A stretch of 7,342 bases of DNA, taken from contig CALCUD010000148.1 in assembly GCA_937906775.1 (NCBI GenBank), positions 1-7,342 of the forward strand. The letters run 5' to 3'. Position numbers and translations under genes: made by a program. The notes below the pieces were generated by a model. That model saw only the letters and a list, made by a program, of their open reading frames with translations, was not told the DNA's origin and made no database searches. Below, piece by piece: positions 1 through 6,432 of this stretch. This DNA comes from an uncultured Clostridia bacterium (lineage in GTDB: Bacteria > Bacillota > Clostridia > Christensenellales > Aristaeellaceae). Numbering within the stretch: position 1 is the first letter of the stretch; each line of letters starts with the position of its first letter.

Positions 1-717
1 TGGGTTTTCGAGCACTTCTTTCGGAGTTCCCTGTTCCACGATGACTCCTACGTCAATGAAGATGACCTTGTCGGCAACTTCCTTGGCAAATCCCATCTCA
101 TGAGTTACGACTACCATGGCCATGCCCTCTTTAGCCAGGGCCTTCATTACGTCAAGTACTTCACCTACCATCTCAGGGTCAAGTGCGGAAGTCGGCTCGT
201 CAAACAGCATGACCTCCGGCTCCATGCAAAGAGCCCGGACAATAGCGATCCGCTGCTTCTGGCCGCCGGAAAGCTGATTCGGATAAGCGTTCGCCCGATC
301 CGCGAGATTGACGCGCTGAAGCAGCCCCATGGCTTTTTTCTCCGCCTCCTCCTGACTCTTTCCGAGCAGTTTGACGGGCGCCAGGGTCATATTCTTCAGG
401 ATCGTCAGGTTCGGGAACAGATTGAAATGCTGGAAAACCATGCCCATTTTCTGACGGTGCAGATTGATATTGACGGACGGATCGGTGATATCCGTTCCCT
501 CGAAATTCACGATTCCGCCGGTCGGCAGCTCGAGCAGGTTCAGGCAGCGCAGGAAGGTGCTTTTCCCGCTGCCGGAAGGGCCGATCACCACCACGACCTC
601 CCCGCGGTGAATGTCGGTCGTCACACCGTCAAGCGCTTTCAGCTCACCCTGATAGAAATACTTTTTCAGCTCCCGGACGGAGATGATCACGTCGTTGTTC
701 CGGTTATCAGTGGTCAC
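1..717 (-). CDS. glnQ: Amino-acid ABC transporter ATP-binding protein, GlnQ type (3' end cut by window edge)
   Basis: This is the cytoplasmic ATPase that powers the amino-acid importer encoded just upstream. The 239 visible residues carry the full ABC set: Walker A GPSGSGKST (46-54), Q-loop Gln96, signature LSGGQKQR (149-156), Walker B VMLFDE (169-174), D-loop SALD (177-180) and switch His206. GlnQ/HisP proteins are usually about 240-255 residues, so only a short tail is missing beyond position 1. The chosen start is GTG at 717-715, placed 10 nt after AAAGGAGG. It overlaps the last 11 bases of the permease gene, which implies translational coupling. One oddity is Val160 in RIAIVRAL, where Ala is usual. 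The other is that codons after about residue 157 differ from the rest: GTA encodes 6 of 14 valines there and none of the 12 internal valines before it. The exact substrate cannot be told from the ATPase. The family call is firm; glnQ is used in the broad sense. Confidence 0.95.
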   Translation of the reverse strand, partial: MTTDNRNNDVIISVRELKKYFYQGELKALDGVTTDIHRGEVVVVIGPSGSGKSTFLRCLNLLELPTGGIVNFEGTDITDPSVNINLHRQKMGMVFQHFNLFPNLTILKNMTLAPVKLLGKSQEEAEKKAMGLLQRVNLADRANAYPNQLSGGQKQRIAIVRALCMEPEVMLFDEPTSALDPEMVGEVLDVMKALAKEGMAMVVVTHEMGFAKEVADKVIFIDVGVIVEQGTPKEVLENP

Positions 718-2029
718 TGCTGCGCAACCTCCTTTCAAGCTTCCCGACCAGCCAGGTGAAGAACATCACCAGGCCCAGATAGATCGCGGCAACCGCGAGC
801 AGCGGCAGGAAGGGCGCGTAGGTCACCGAGCGGATGATCTCGCCGCCCTTGTTCAGATCCCGCACCGCCACATAGCCGGAAACGGAGGTTTCCTTCAGCA
901 GCGCGATAAACTCGTTGGCCAGCGTCGGCAGGATGTTTTTGAAAACCTGCGGCAGAATGATGTACAGCATCGTCTGCAGATAATTGAATCCCAGGCTGCG
1001 CCCGGCCTCGAACTGACCGTTGTCGATGCTCATGATGCCGCCGCGGATGATTTCCGCGACATAGGCGCCGCTGTTGATCCCGAAAGCCAGGATCGCGGCG
1101 AGCGTCCCGTTGCTCGAGGAGGCGAAGATGATCAGATACATGATCAGCAGCTGAACCATCACAGGCGTCCCGCGGATGACCGTCAGATACACGCCGCAGA
1201 TCTTGTCCGCGATCTTCAGGACGGTTTTCCCGAAGCCGGAACGCATGTTTTCGTTATTCTTCTGCCAGGTGGAGCGGATCGCAGCCACGACCGCGCCGAG
1301 AAGAACGCCCATCAGTCCGGAAACCAGCGTGATCAGCATCGTCATGCCGAGACCGTCGAGCAGATAGCTCCACCGGTTATCATCGATGAAGTTCAGCTTG
1401 AATTCCGCGATAAAGGGATGCAGCTGCTTTCCGGGAACGATCTTTTCCGCCATGCTGTACGCGGCGATCCCAACCCTGTCCGCCTCCGCGTCCGCCGGAT
1501 AGCTCATCTCCATCCGGATAAACGCGCGGGTATAGGGGGACGCGATCAGGTAGCTGATCTTTCCGTCTTCCTTCAGGCTGTAAGCGGGGATGTCCGGCTT
1601 TTCCTTGCTGTTGCTCCGCGCGGAGCCGTCGGAGATATAACGGATCGGTTCCTCCGCGTAGCCCTTTCCGGGAAGCTCCTCCGCTGTGACCGTCTCCGGG
1701 AAGATGAGGAAGGAGATATCCCCGTCCTTGTTCTTATACGCGAACTGAGTCGTCAGCGGGTCGGCGTCGGCTTCCGCCGCTTCCTTATCGGCCTTGTAAC
1801 CGGTCGGAGCCGTCACATCGGCAAGCTTATAATACTGTTCCGCGTCATCCTCTGCGAACCGGGCGACCAGCCAGCTGGGCTTCGCGTTGCGGACGGACAG
1901 CTGCTCCCCCGCGGCGGGGTCGCCGTCCACCTTCAGGATATCCGCGTTATGGAAAAACACCAGATACCCGATCGCGAGCAGGGCGCAGATCACCGCGAGG
2001 ATGATCCCGATTTTTGCGAACTTCTTCAT
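707..2029 (-). CDS. Amino-acid ABC transporter permease (HisM/GlnP type) with an extra N-terminal membrane segment and extracytoplasmic domain
   Basis: This is the membrane channel subunit of the importer, 440 residues against roughly 215-240 for ordinary HisM/GlnP permeases. The C-terminal half (about 215-440) is a standard permease: TM near 229-252, GTPVMVQ start of the next TM (288-294), and the EAA loop contacting the ATPase (about 340-361, EAGRSLGF ending ILPQ). The N-terminal half is unusual. One TM (about 8-27) is followed by about 190 mostly polar residues (28-220) with no binding-protein motif I recognise. The topology is consistent: N-terminus inside, domain outside, then the normal five-TM permease. 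The start is ATG at 2029-2027 (MKKFAKIG); GAGGAAAG lies rather far upstream, and an in-frame TTG at 2041 sits too close to it to be better. A charged cytoplasmic stretch follows the first permease TM (253-277). The gene sits between the binding-protein and ATPase genes. The permease call is firm; the role of the N-terminal domain is unknown. Confidence 0.93.
   Translation of the reverse strand: MKKFAKIGIILAVICALLAIGYLVFFHNADILKVDGDPAAGEQLSVRNAKPSWLVARFAEDDAEQYYKLADVTAPTGYKADKEAAEADADPLTTQFAYKNKDGDISFLIFPETVTAEELPGKGYAEEPIRYISDGSARSNSKEKPDIPAYSLKEDGKISYLIASPYTRAFIRMEMSYPADAEADRVGIAAYSMAEKIVPGKQLHPFIAEFKLNFIDDNRWSYLLDGLGMTMLITLVSGLMGVLLGAVVAAIRSTWQKNNENMRSGFGKTVLKIADKICGVYLTVIRGTPVMVQLLIMYLIIFASSSNGTLAAILAFGINSGAYVAEIIRGGIMSIDNGQFEAGRSLGFNYLQTMLYIILPQVFKNILPTLANEFIALLKETSVSGYVAVRDLNKGGEIIRSVTYAPFLPLLAVAAIYLGLVMFFTWLVGKLERRLRSSDH
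728..735 (-). promoter_or_regulatory. Ribosome binding site fixing the GTG start of glnQ
   Basis: On the minus strand this reads AAAGGAGG, an almost perfect anti-16S match, 10 nt before GTG at 717-715. It lies inside the permease coding sequence. No ATG sits at a comparable distance, so it decides the non-ATG start. Confidence 0.8.
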
Positions 2030-2059
2030 CTGAACAACCAACTTTCCTCAATAACGCCG

Positions 2060-2090
2060 AAAATGAAGGAGCGAATCTTCGCCCCTTCAT
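2060..2090 (-). terminator. Terminator-like hairpin between binding-protein and permease genes (probable attenuator)
   Basis: Read on the minus strand, ATGAAGGGGCGA pairs with TCGCTCCTTCAT around the loop AGAT. This gives a 12-bp stem with one G-U wobble (2063-2090). The RNA then reads UUUU, the first U being the last paired base, before C. It lies 33 nt after the binding-protein stop and 34 nt before the permease start. The short U-run suggests partial termination or 3'-end protection rather than a full stop. Such an element would keep binding-protein message above permease message, an arrangement well known in ABC importer operons. Confidence 0.6.
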
Positions 2091-2122
2091 AGTTCCGGCA
2101 CATTTTCACCGGCAGTGACTGA

Positions 2123-2857
2123 TTATTCGGCGGGGATATACTTTTCAATGATCGCGGCGATGGTGCCGTCGGCGGTCAGCTCTTCCAGAGCGGCGTTGAT
2201 CTTTTCCAGCAGTTCGGTATTCTCGAGGTTGACGGCGATCGCGTAATCCTCATTGGCGTATTCCGTATCAAGGATTTTCAGGCCTTCGTTGGCGTCGACA
2301 TAAGCCTTGGCGGGGTTGTTGTCGATGATCACGCAGTCCAGCTTGCCGGCGACCAGAGCGGCCACGGCGTCGTTGCCGGTCTTGTACTGCATCACACGGC
2401 CCGCGCCGAAATCATCGGTGCAGTAGATGTCGCCGGTGGTTCCCTGCTGAACGCCGACCACATAGGCAGCGCCTTCGGTATACAGATCGTCAACACTCGC
2501 GATGGAGGAGTCCTCCTTGACGATGATCGACTGAACACCGTTGGCATAGGAGGTGGAGAAGTTGACGGACTGGAGGCGGTCTTCGGTCACAGTCATGCCG
2601 GCCATGGCGAAGTCATATTTGTTCGCGGCCACGGAAGCGACCAGGGTCTCGAATTCGGCGTCAACGATCTCAAGCTCCATGCCGAGCTTATCGGCGATGG
2701 CGGCGGCGATTTCGGCGTCAATGCCGACCACAACGCCGTCTTCATAGAATTCGTAGGGCGGGAAATGGGCGTTGGTGCCCATCGTCAGGGTATCGGCGAA
2801 AGCGCAGGCCGTCGCCATCATGCACAGGACCAGGATCGCAGCGAAAAGCTTTTTCAT
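2123..2857 (-). CDS. Secreted polar amino-acid-binding protein of ABC importer
   Basis: This extracytoplasmic receptor captures an amino acid and delivers it to the permease encoded next. Its 244 residues match the SBP_bac_3 family: mature start DTLTMGTNAHFPPYEF (from 22), GIDAEIAAAIADKLG (45-59) and the ligand-contact stretch AGMTVTEDR (86-94, Arg94), with a later Asp-containing segment DCVIIDNNPAKAY. The signal peptide has MKK, a hydrophobic core and two possible cleavages: type I after AFA (19-21), or lipoprotein cleavage before Cys18 in MATAC, a relaxed lipobox. In a one-membrane cell the lipoprotein reading would be expected. The start is ATG, with GGAGG at 2868-2872 giving a 10-nt spacer. 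Valine and alanine codons look strongly biased, as for an abundant protein. It is the first gene after a strong promoter, and 93 bp with a hairpin separate it from the permease gene. Substrate specificity within polar amino acids cannot be read. Confidence 0.95.
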   Translation of the reverse strand: MKKLFAAILVLCMMATACAFADTLTMGTNAHFPPYEFYEDGVVVGIDAEIAAAIADKLGMELEIVDAEFETLVASVAANKYDFAMAGMTVTEDRLQSVNFSTSYANGVQSIIVKEDSSIASVDDLYTEGAAYVVGVQQGTTGDIYCTDDFGAGRVMQYKTGNDAVAALVAGKLDCVIIDNNPAKAYVDANEGLKILDTEYANEDYAIAVNLENTELLEKINAALEELTADGTIAAIIEKYIPAE

Positions 2858-2880
2858 AGTGATTCATCCTCCAAATTCAT

Positions 2881-2898
2881 TCCGGGATCCTTCCCGGA
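2881..2898 (-). other. Stable hairpin in the leader just upstream of the binding-protein RBS
   Basis: On the minus strand TCCGGGA pairs perfectly with TCCCGGA around the loop AGGA, a 7-bp mostly GC stem. It ends 8 nt before the GGAGG of the binding-protein gene. No U-run follows, so it is not a terminator. It may stabilise the message or keep the RBS exposed; this is inference. Confidence 0.5.
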
Positions 2899-2905
2899 TT
2901 AATCA

Positions 2906-2920
2906 CGTTCCTGAAGAACG
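2906..2920 (-). promoter_or_regulatory. Small dyad at the predicted transcription start (operator or 5' hairpin)
   Basis: CGTTC and GAACG flank a 5-base centre, forming a 5-bp inverted repeat. It starts just below the -10 box (2926-2931), so it overlaps the expected start point near 2919. It could be a repressor site or a hairpin at the very 5' end of the RNA. Five base pairs is short, so chance is possible. Confidence 0.3.
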
Positions 2921-2925
2921 GGGCC

Positions 2926-2954
2926 AGTATACCATCCAAAGGAAAGGCTGTCAA
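2926..2954 (-). promoter_or_regulatory. Strong sigma-A type promoter for the ABC importer operon
   Basis: On the minus strand the -35 box is TTGACA (2954-2949, perfect consensus) and the -10 box is TATACT (2931-2926, five of six), with a 17-bp spacer. A start near 2919 would give a leader of about 62 nt before the binding-protein ATG. The region upstream of the -35 box is very AT-rich and could act as an UP element. Confidence 0.85.
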
Positions 2955-3009
2955 GCATAATTTGTATTTTTATTCATATTTTTTGTTGTTATCCCCGTTT
3001 TATTCGTAT
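2955..3009. other. AT-rich spacer upstream of the importer promoter (possible UP element)
   Basis: This stretch between the trmB stop and the -35 box contains several T-runs on the plus strand, in sharp contrast to the GC-rich genes around it. It fits an UP element or curved promoter DNA. On the minus strand the runs are A, not U, and I see no GC stem, so trmB has no visible intrinsic terminator here. Confidence 0.4.
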
Positions 3010-3756
3010 TTATACATTCATTTTTGCATAAATTCGTTCCAAAGCCGCTTTCCGGACGCCGGGAGTCAGCCGGTAGCGGGTCGGATCCCACTGCGGCGCC
3101 TCCGGTTTCATCCGCCAGATCCCGGCTTTGATGGGAACTCCTTCCGCGGTATACTTCATCTCATGTTCGGAAATATAGTTCGGTTCGAACCCGTCCGCGT
3201 GAAGATCCTTCGTCAGATAGACGCACTCGAATCCGCACAGATCAAAATAGACCAGCGAATCCTCAAACAGGGTATCATCGTCCGTCTTGAACCAGATCTC
3301 CCCGTTCTCCTTCAGAAATCCGCGGTACTGGATCAGCTGCCGCGGATGCGTCAGCCGGCGTTTGGCGTGTTTGGGACGCTCCGTCCACGGGTTCGGGAAA
3401 CTGATATAGATCCTTTCCGCGGCGTCCTCCCGGGCGAATATCTTCTCGATAAAGCAGATATCCGACAGCAGGATCATCACGTTCCCCGGGTTCTCCCCGG
3501 CCGCGGCCGTCAGATTCCGTCTCGTATCTCCGAGCACATCCGCGCTGATGTCGCAGACAACATAGTTGACATCCGGATTTGCCGATACCATCTTTGCCGT
3601 GCTGACGCCCTTGCCGCAGCCCATTTCGATGTGCATCGGCTTCCCGGGATCCGCGAAGCGCTCCCGCCAGCGGCCCCTGTTCTCTTCCCCCGCGTCCGTA
3701 AAAAACGGGCAGGCGCCCAGCTCCGGGCGCGCCCATTTTTTGGTTCTGATATGCAT
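3010..3756 (-). CDS. trmB: tRNA (guanine-N7-)-methyltransferase TrmB
   Basis: TrmB uses S-adenosylmethionine to methylate N7 of G46 in the tRNA variable loop, in the cytoplasm. The Rossmann SAM site HIEMGCGKG is at 42-50. The family motif is FPNPW (120-124) followed by RPKHAKRRL (127-135), then FKTD (156-159) and the C-terminal SEHEMKYTAEGVPI (196-209). Asn122 replaces the Asp usual in the PDPW/SDPW motif of E. coli and Bacillus TrmB; I recall NPW as common in Clostridia, so this is likely lineage variation. The protein has 248 residues against about 210-225, the extra being a basic tail from about 212. The start MHIRTKKWARPEL fits the family N-terminus, and TAAGGA (3767-3772) sits 10 nt upstream of the ATG. 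It lies 20 nt after the MATE stop, so it is probably the last gene of that operon. The job is housekeeping; co-transcription need not mean shared function. Confidence 0.95.
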   Translation of the reverse strand: MHIRTKKWARPELGACPFFTDAGEENRGRWRERFADPGKPMHIEMGCGKGVSTAKMVSANPDVNYVVCDISADVLGDTRRNLTAAAGENPGNVMILLSDICFIEKIFAREDAAERIYISFPNPWTERPKHAKRRLTHPRQLIQYRGFLKENGEIWFKTDDDTLFEDSLVYFDLCGFECVYLTKDLHADGFEPNYISEHEMKYTAEGVPIKAGIWRMKPEAPQWDPTRYRLTPGVRKAALERIYAKMNV

Positions 3757-3776
3757 AATCCTTCAATCCTTATCCG

Positions 3777-5228
3777 TCAGACTTTGATTTCATGCCATTT
3801 TCCGCTGTTGTACCGCCGGACGCACAGGATCATCCTTGTGACCATGTCCGACAGCGACGCCAGCCACGCGCCGATCAGCGCGATATCCGGCCTGCCCATG
3901 ACCGTTCCGATGAGCCATACGCACAGAAGGCTCAGGCAGGGACGCATGACGGCCACCGTCAGCATCATCACCTTGGCGGTATATTTGACATCCCCGGCTC
4001 CGCGGAGAGCGCCGCTGGCCACGACCGAGATCATCTGGAAGGGCTGGAAGATCCCGACGACGATCATGACAAGCTCCGCCAGTTCCCGAACGCCGGGGTT
4101 CGCGTTTTCACTGATGAACATGGAAACCAGCGCGCCGCGGAAAACAATGCATCCGCTGGCGACAATGATCGAGATCAGAAAAGCGAAGCGCTGCGCGAGC
4201 TTTCCGAAAATATGGGCAAGATCCTTCCGCCCTTTTCCGAGCATCTGGCCGACAAGGCTCGTTCCGGCAACGCCCAGACCGTCCGCGAAGCTGAAGGACA
4301 GATTCAGAAACTGCATCGCGATCTGATGCGCTGCGAAAGCGTCCGTTCCGAGTCCCGCGACGATCTTGGCGTAGCTGAAGAATCCGATCCGGAAGGCGAC
4401 CTGCTCCACCATGGAGGATCCCGCGACATTCGTCACATCGCGGATGGCGCGGCTGTCCGGTTTCCAGTTGTCCCCCTTCGAGATCCGGAGGAAGCTGTCC
4501 GGCGCGGTTTTGAGCAGGCTCACCAGGCTCAGCAGGAAGCCGACGAACAGGCCGATCGCCGTCGCGATCGCCGCTCCGGTTACCCCCATCTTCGGGAAAG
4601 GCCCGATCCCGTTGATCAGCAGCCAGTTGAACAGGATATTGACCAGATTGGAAGCGATGTTCACATACATGGTCAGTTTGGTATTCCCGATCCCGCGCTG
4701 CGCGGCACAGATACCCATGCTCAGCGCGTTGAACGGCAATGCCCATCCGACGATCAGGAAATAGTTCGTGGCGTCCTCGAGGGTCCGGCCTTCTTCCGCT
4801 CCCGCGAAGGACATCAGCGGACGGGACAGCGGAAGCAGGATCGCCATCAGGACCGCGCTCAGCGCCACGATCAGGAGCATCGCGTTCCGGAGGACCGTAT
4901 TGGCGTCCGCCTGACGGCCCTCGCCTTTTCTGCGGGCGATGACCGCGGTGATCCCCGTATTGACGGCAAAGAAAAAGCACAGCATGATCATCCGGGGCTG
5001 GCCCACCAGGCCCACCGCCGCGACCGCGTCGGTTCCCACGGTACTGACCATGACCGTATCCATCATATTGATCAGGCTGATCAATACCATTTCAAGGACT
5101 GAAGGAAACGCCAGACGGGTATATTCCTGGAGCATGCTCCCGCCCGACGGCAGTTCGCTTCCCGACATTTCACGCGGGAGCAGATTCTCCGGCCGGAGAA
5201 AGCCCCCGATCTTATTTTTCAGATTCAA
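3777..5228 (-). CDS. MATE family efflux transporter (NorM/DinF-like)
   Basis: This is a cation-coupled multidrug or metabolite exporter in the cytoplasmic membrane. Its 483 residues show the expected two six-helix halves. Each half has matching motifs: GTDAVAAVGLVGQ (65-77) against GTDAFAAHQIAMQ (294-306), and AAQRGIGNTK (175-184) against GALRGAGDVK (406-415). Length is within the usual 440-490. The start is TTG at 5228-5226, supported by GAGG (5237-5240) with an 8-nt spacer. The first in-frame ATG (Met21) has no such site and would remove only a hydrophilic N-terminal stretch. It begins 25 nt after the STAS-kinase stop and ends 20 nt before trmB. The substrate cannot be read. Its place after a phosphotransferase-fold gene fits export or resistance to small molecules, but this is inference. 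Confidence 0.95.
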   Translation of the reverse strand: MNLKNKIGGFLRPENLLPREMSGSELPSGGSMLQEYTRLAFPSVLEMVLISLINMMDTVMVSTVGTDAVAAVGLVGQPRMIMLCFFFAVNTGITAVIARRKGEGRQADANTVLRNAMLLIVALSAVLMAILLPLSRPLMSFAGAEEGRTLEDATNYFLIVGWALPFNALSMGICAAQRGIGNTKLTMYVNIASNLVNILFNWLLINGIGPFPKMGVTGAAIATAIGLFVGFLLSLVSLLKTAPDSFLRISKGDNWKPDSRAIRDVTNVAGSSMVEQVAFRIGFFSYAKIVAGLGTDAFAAHQIAMQFLNLSFSFADGLGVAGTSLVGQMLGKGRKDLAHIFGKLAQRFAFLISIIVASGCIVFRGALVSMFISENANPGVRELAELVMIVVGIFQPFQMISVVASGALRGAGDVKYTAKVMMLTVAVMRPCLSLLCVWLIGTVMGRPDIALIGAWLASLSDMVTRMILCVRRYNSGKWHEIKV

Positions 5229-5236
5229 GGTTCCGT

Positions 5237-5240
5237 CCTC
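5237..5240 (-). promoter_or_regulatory. Ribosome binding site supporting the TTG start of the MATE gene
   Basis: On the minus strand this reads GAGG, 8 nt before TTG at 5228-5226. It lies in the 25-nt gap after the STAS-kinase stop. It is the main reason for taking TTG instead of the later ATG. Confidence 0.6.
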
Positions 5241-5253
5241 ACAGTAAAAGTCA

Positions 5254-6432
5254 TCAGAAGTTCAGCGTATCTGTCTCCGCCAGCAGTTCATGGATCCGGT
5301 CCGCGCAGAGTTCGATGCTGCGCTTTCCCTCCGGCGTATCGCCTCTGCGGCGGGCGATATGCTGCAGCTGCCGGACATAGCTCATCAGGCGGATTTTCCG
5401 GGTCGTACCGTCCAGTTTCTCCGGGTCTTCCGTATCCAGATAGATCCGCAGGAATTCATCCCAGAAGCCTATGCAGGTTTCCGCGGGGATGCCGAGAAAC
5501 TTCTCCGTGTTCTTCGGGTCTGTTTCCAGCGCGCCTTCATAGGTAAAATAGACATTGGTCAGATCAAAGATCGGATGCCCGTGAGACAGGGTATCCATAT
5601 CGATCAGCAGCGCCTCGCCGTTCTGCATCATGATATTGTTCGTATGATAATCGCCGTGGATCATGGTCAGTCTGTCCGGCAGTTCCCGGATCATCTGTTC
5701 CAGCCTGTCCGCGTCCTCCGCAGGAAGGTAGGGACGGTCATTCGCGACCCAGATAAACGCGGTGCGTTTGGCGTCCGGCATATCCGTCGCCTTCACGGAA
5801 GTTCCGTGAATCAGGCGCAGCATTTCTGCAAACTGACGGATATACTCCGATTTGTTTTCGGGATGAGCGGCCAGCAGCTGGGAAAAGGAATACGCGTCCA
5901 GCAGTTCGAACACGGAGCCGAACTTGCCGTCCACTTTCACCGTATCAAACGCGATGGCCGTCGGAATACCGAGCACAAACGCCTTTCGGGCCAGTTCCCG
6001 CTCCCGGTTGATATTCTCCAGGCAGTCCGGAGCGTTAAAGACCTTGATAATGGTATCCGGACTGTAACGGTAGACGGTCCCCTTCGCGCCTTTGCCGATA
6101 ATGTCGCAGCCTTCCACGCTCATTTCGCGGAAAGCCTTGACGACGGTCATCATCTCCGTAAATCCGGTCATTTCCAGAATATCATAGACTTCGGTCCCGG
6201 CATTGATAACGGTGAAATCCGGAACGGTTTTCCGGATCCGGAGCAGCACCCGGAGACCGGCGCTGGAAATGTATTTCAGTTTTCCGGCGTCCAGCACGGT
6301 CTGCTCCGCCGGATTTTCCGCGCGTACAGTATTGATCTCCTGCTCCGCCGCGTCGGCGTTTTCCGAGGTCAGGCGTTCTCCCGGGATCAGAACAAGGGTA
6401 TCGCCGTCCATCCGATAATCCACATAAGTCAT
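5254..6432 (-). CDS. STAS domain fused to an aminoglycoside-phosphotransferase-fold kinase
   Basis: This is a two-domain cytoplasmic protein of 392 residues. Residues 1-100 form a STAS domain of the anti-sigma-factor antagonist type: LDAGKLKYISSAGLRVLL (47-64), with Ser56/Ser57 at the place phosphorylated in SpoIIAA/RsbV. Residues 108-392 form an APH/choline-kinase-fold domain: glycine loop GKGAKGTVYR (113-122), ATP-lysine Lys130 in IIKVF, a likely partner Glu144, Brenner motif HGDYHTNN (259-266; Asp261, His263, Asn266) and metal-binding LIDMD (Asp278, Asp280). All catalytic residues are present, so activity is likely. The kinase half resembles the uncharacterised family I recall as TIGR02172, named from Fibrobacter and Clostridium paralogues. 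The target is unknown: a small molecule, or the STAS serine in cis. The start ATG overlaps the HD stop as ATGA, with GGAGGT 8 nt upstream. It is followed 25 nt later by the MATE gene. Domain calls are firm; function is open. Confidence 0.9.
   Translation of the reverse strand: MTYVDYRMDGDTLVLIPGERLTSENADAAEQEINTVRAENPAEQTVLDAGKLKYISSAGLRVLLRIRKTVPDFTVINAGTEVYDILEMTGFTEMMTVVKAFREMSVEGCDIIGKGAKGTVYRYSPDTIIKVFNAPDCLENINRERELARKAFVLGIPTAIAFDTVKVDGKFGSVFELLDAYSFSQLLAAHPENKSEYIRQFAEMLRLIHGTSVKATDMPDAKRTAFIWVANDRPYLPAEDADRLEQMIRELPDRLTMIHGDYHTNNIMMQNGEALLIDMDTLSHGHPIFDLTNVYFTYEGALETDPKNTEKFLGIPAETCIGFWDEFLRIYLDTEDPEKLDGTTRKIRLMSYVRQLQHIARRRGDTPEGKRSIELCADRIHELLAETDTLNF

Noticed and set aside
100..759. 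219-codon plus-strand frame opposite glnQ
   Set aside because: It is antisense to a clear ABC ATPase and shows no independent support such as a good RBS.
683..2092. 469-codon open frame on the plus strand opposite the permease gene
   Set aside because: It lies antisense to a well-supported permease, its translation is low-complexity with many Arg, His, Gln and Asp residues, and it matches no family. Long antisense frames are expected here because the real genes rarely use TTA, CTA or TCA codons.
2858..2925. Possible amino-acid riboswitch in the importer leader
   Set aside because: The leader is only about 62 nt with two simple hairpins. It lacks the conserved cores of the glycine, lysine, glutamine or SAM classes, and there is no T-box sequence.
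3275..3766. Alternative minus-strand frame overlapping trmB
   Set aside because: It begins with TTG just before the trmB ATG and lies in another frame. Its translation is Gly/Arg-rich with no motif, whereas the trmB frame carries all family motifs.
2962..4326. 454-codon plus-strand frame opposite trmB and the start of the MATE 3' end
   Set aside because: It spans two real minus-strand genes and their gap, has no recognisable domain, and its composition is that of an antisense shadow.
3792..5102. 436-codon plus-strand frame opposite the MATE gene
   Set aside because: The translation is rich in Asp, His, Arg and Gln with no hydrophobic core, typical of the reverse reading of membrane-protein codons.
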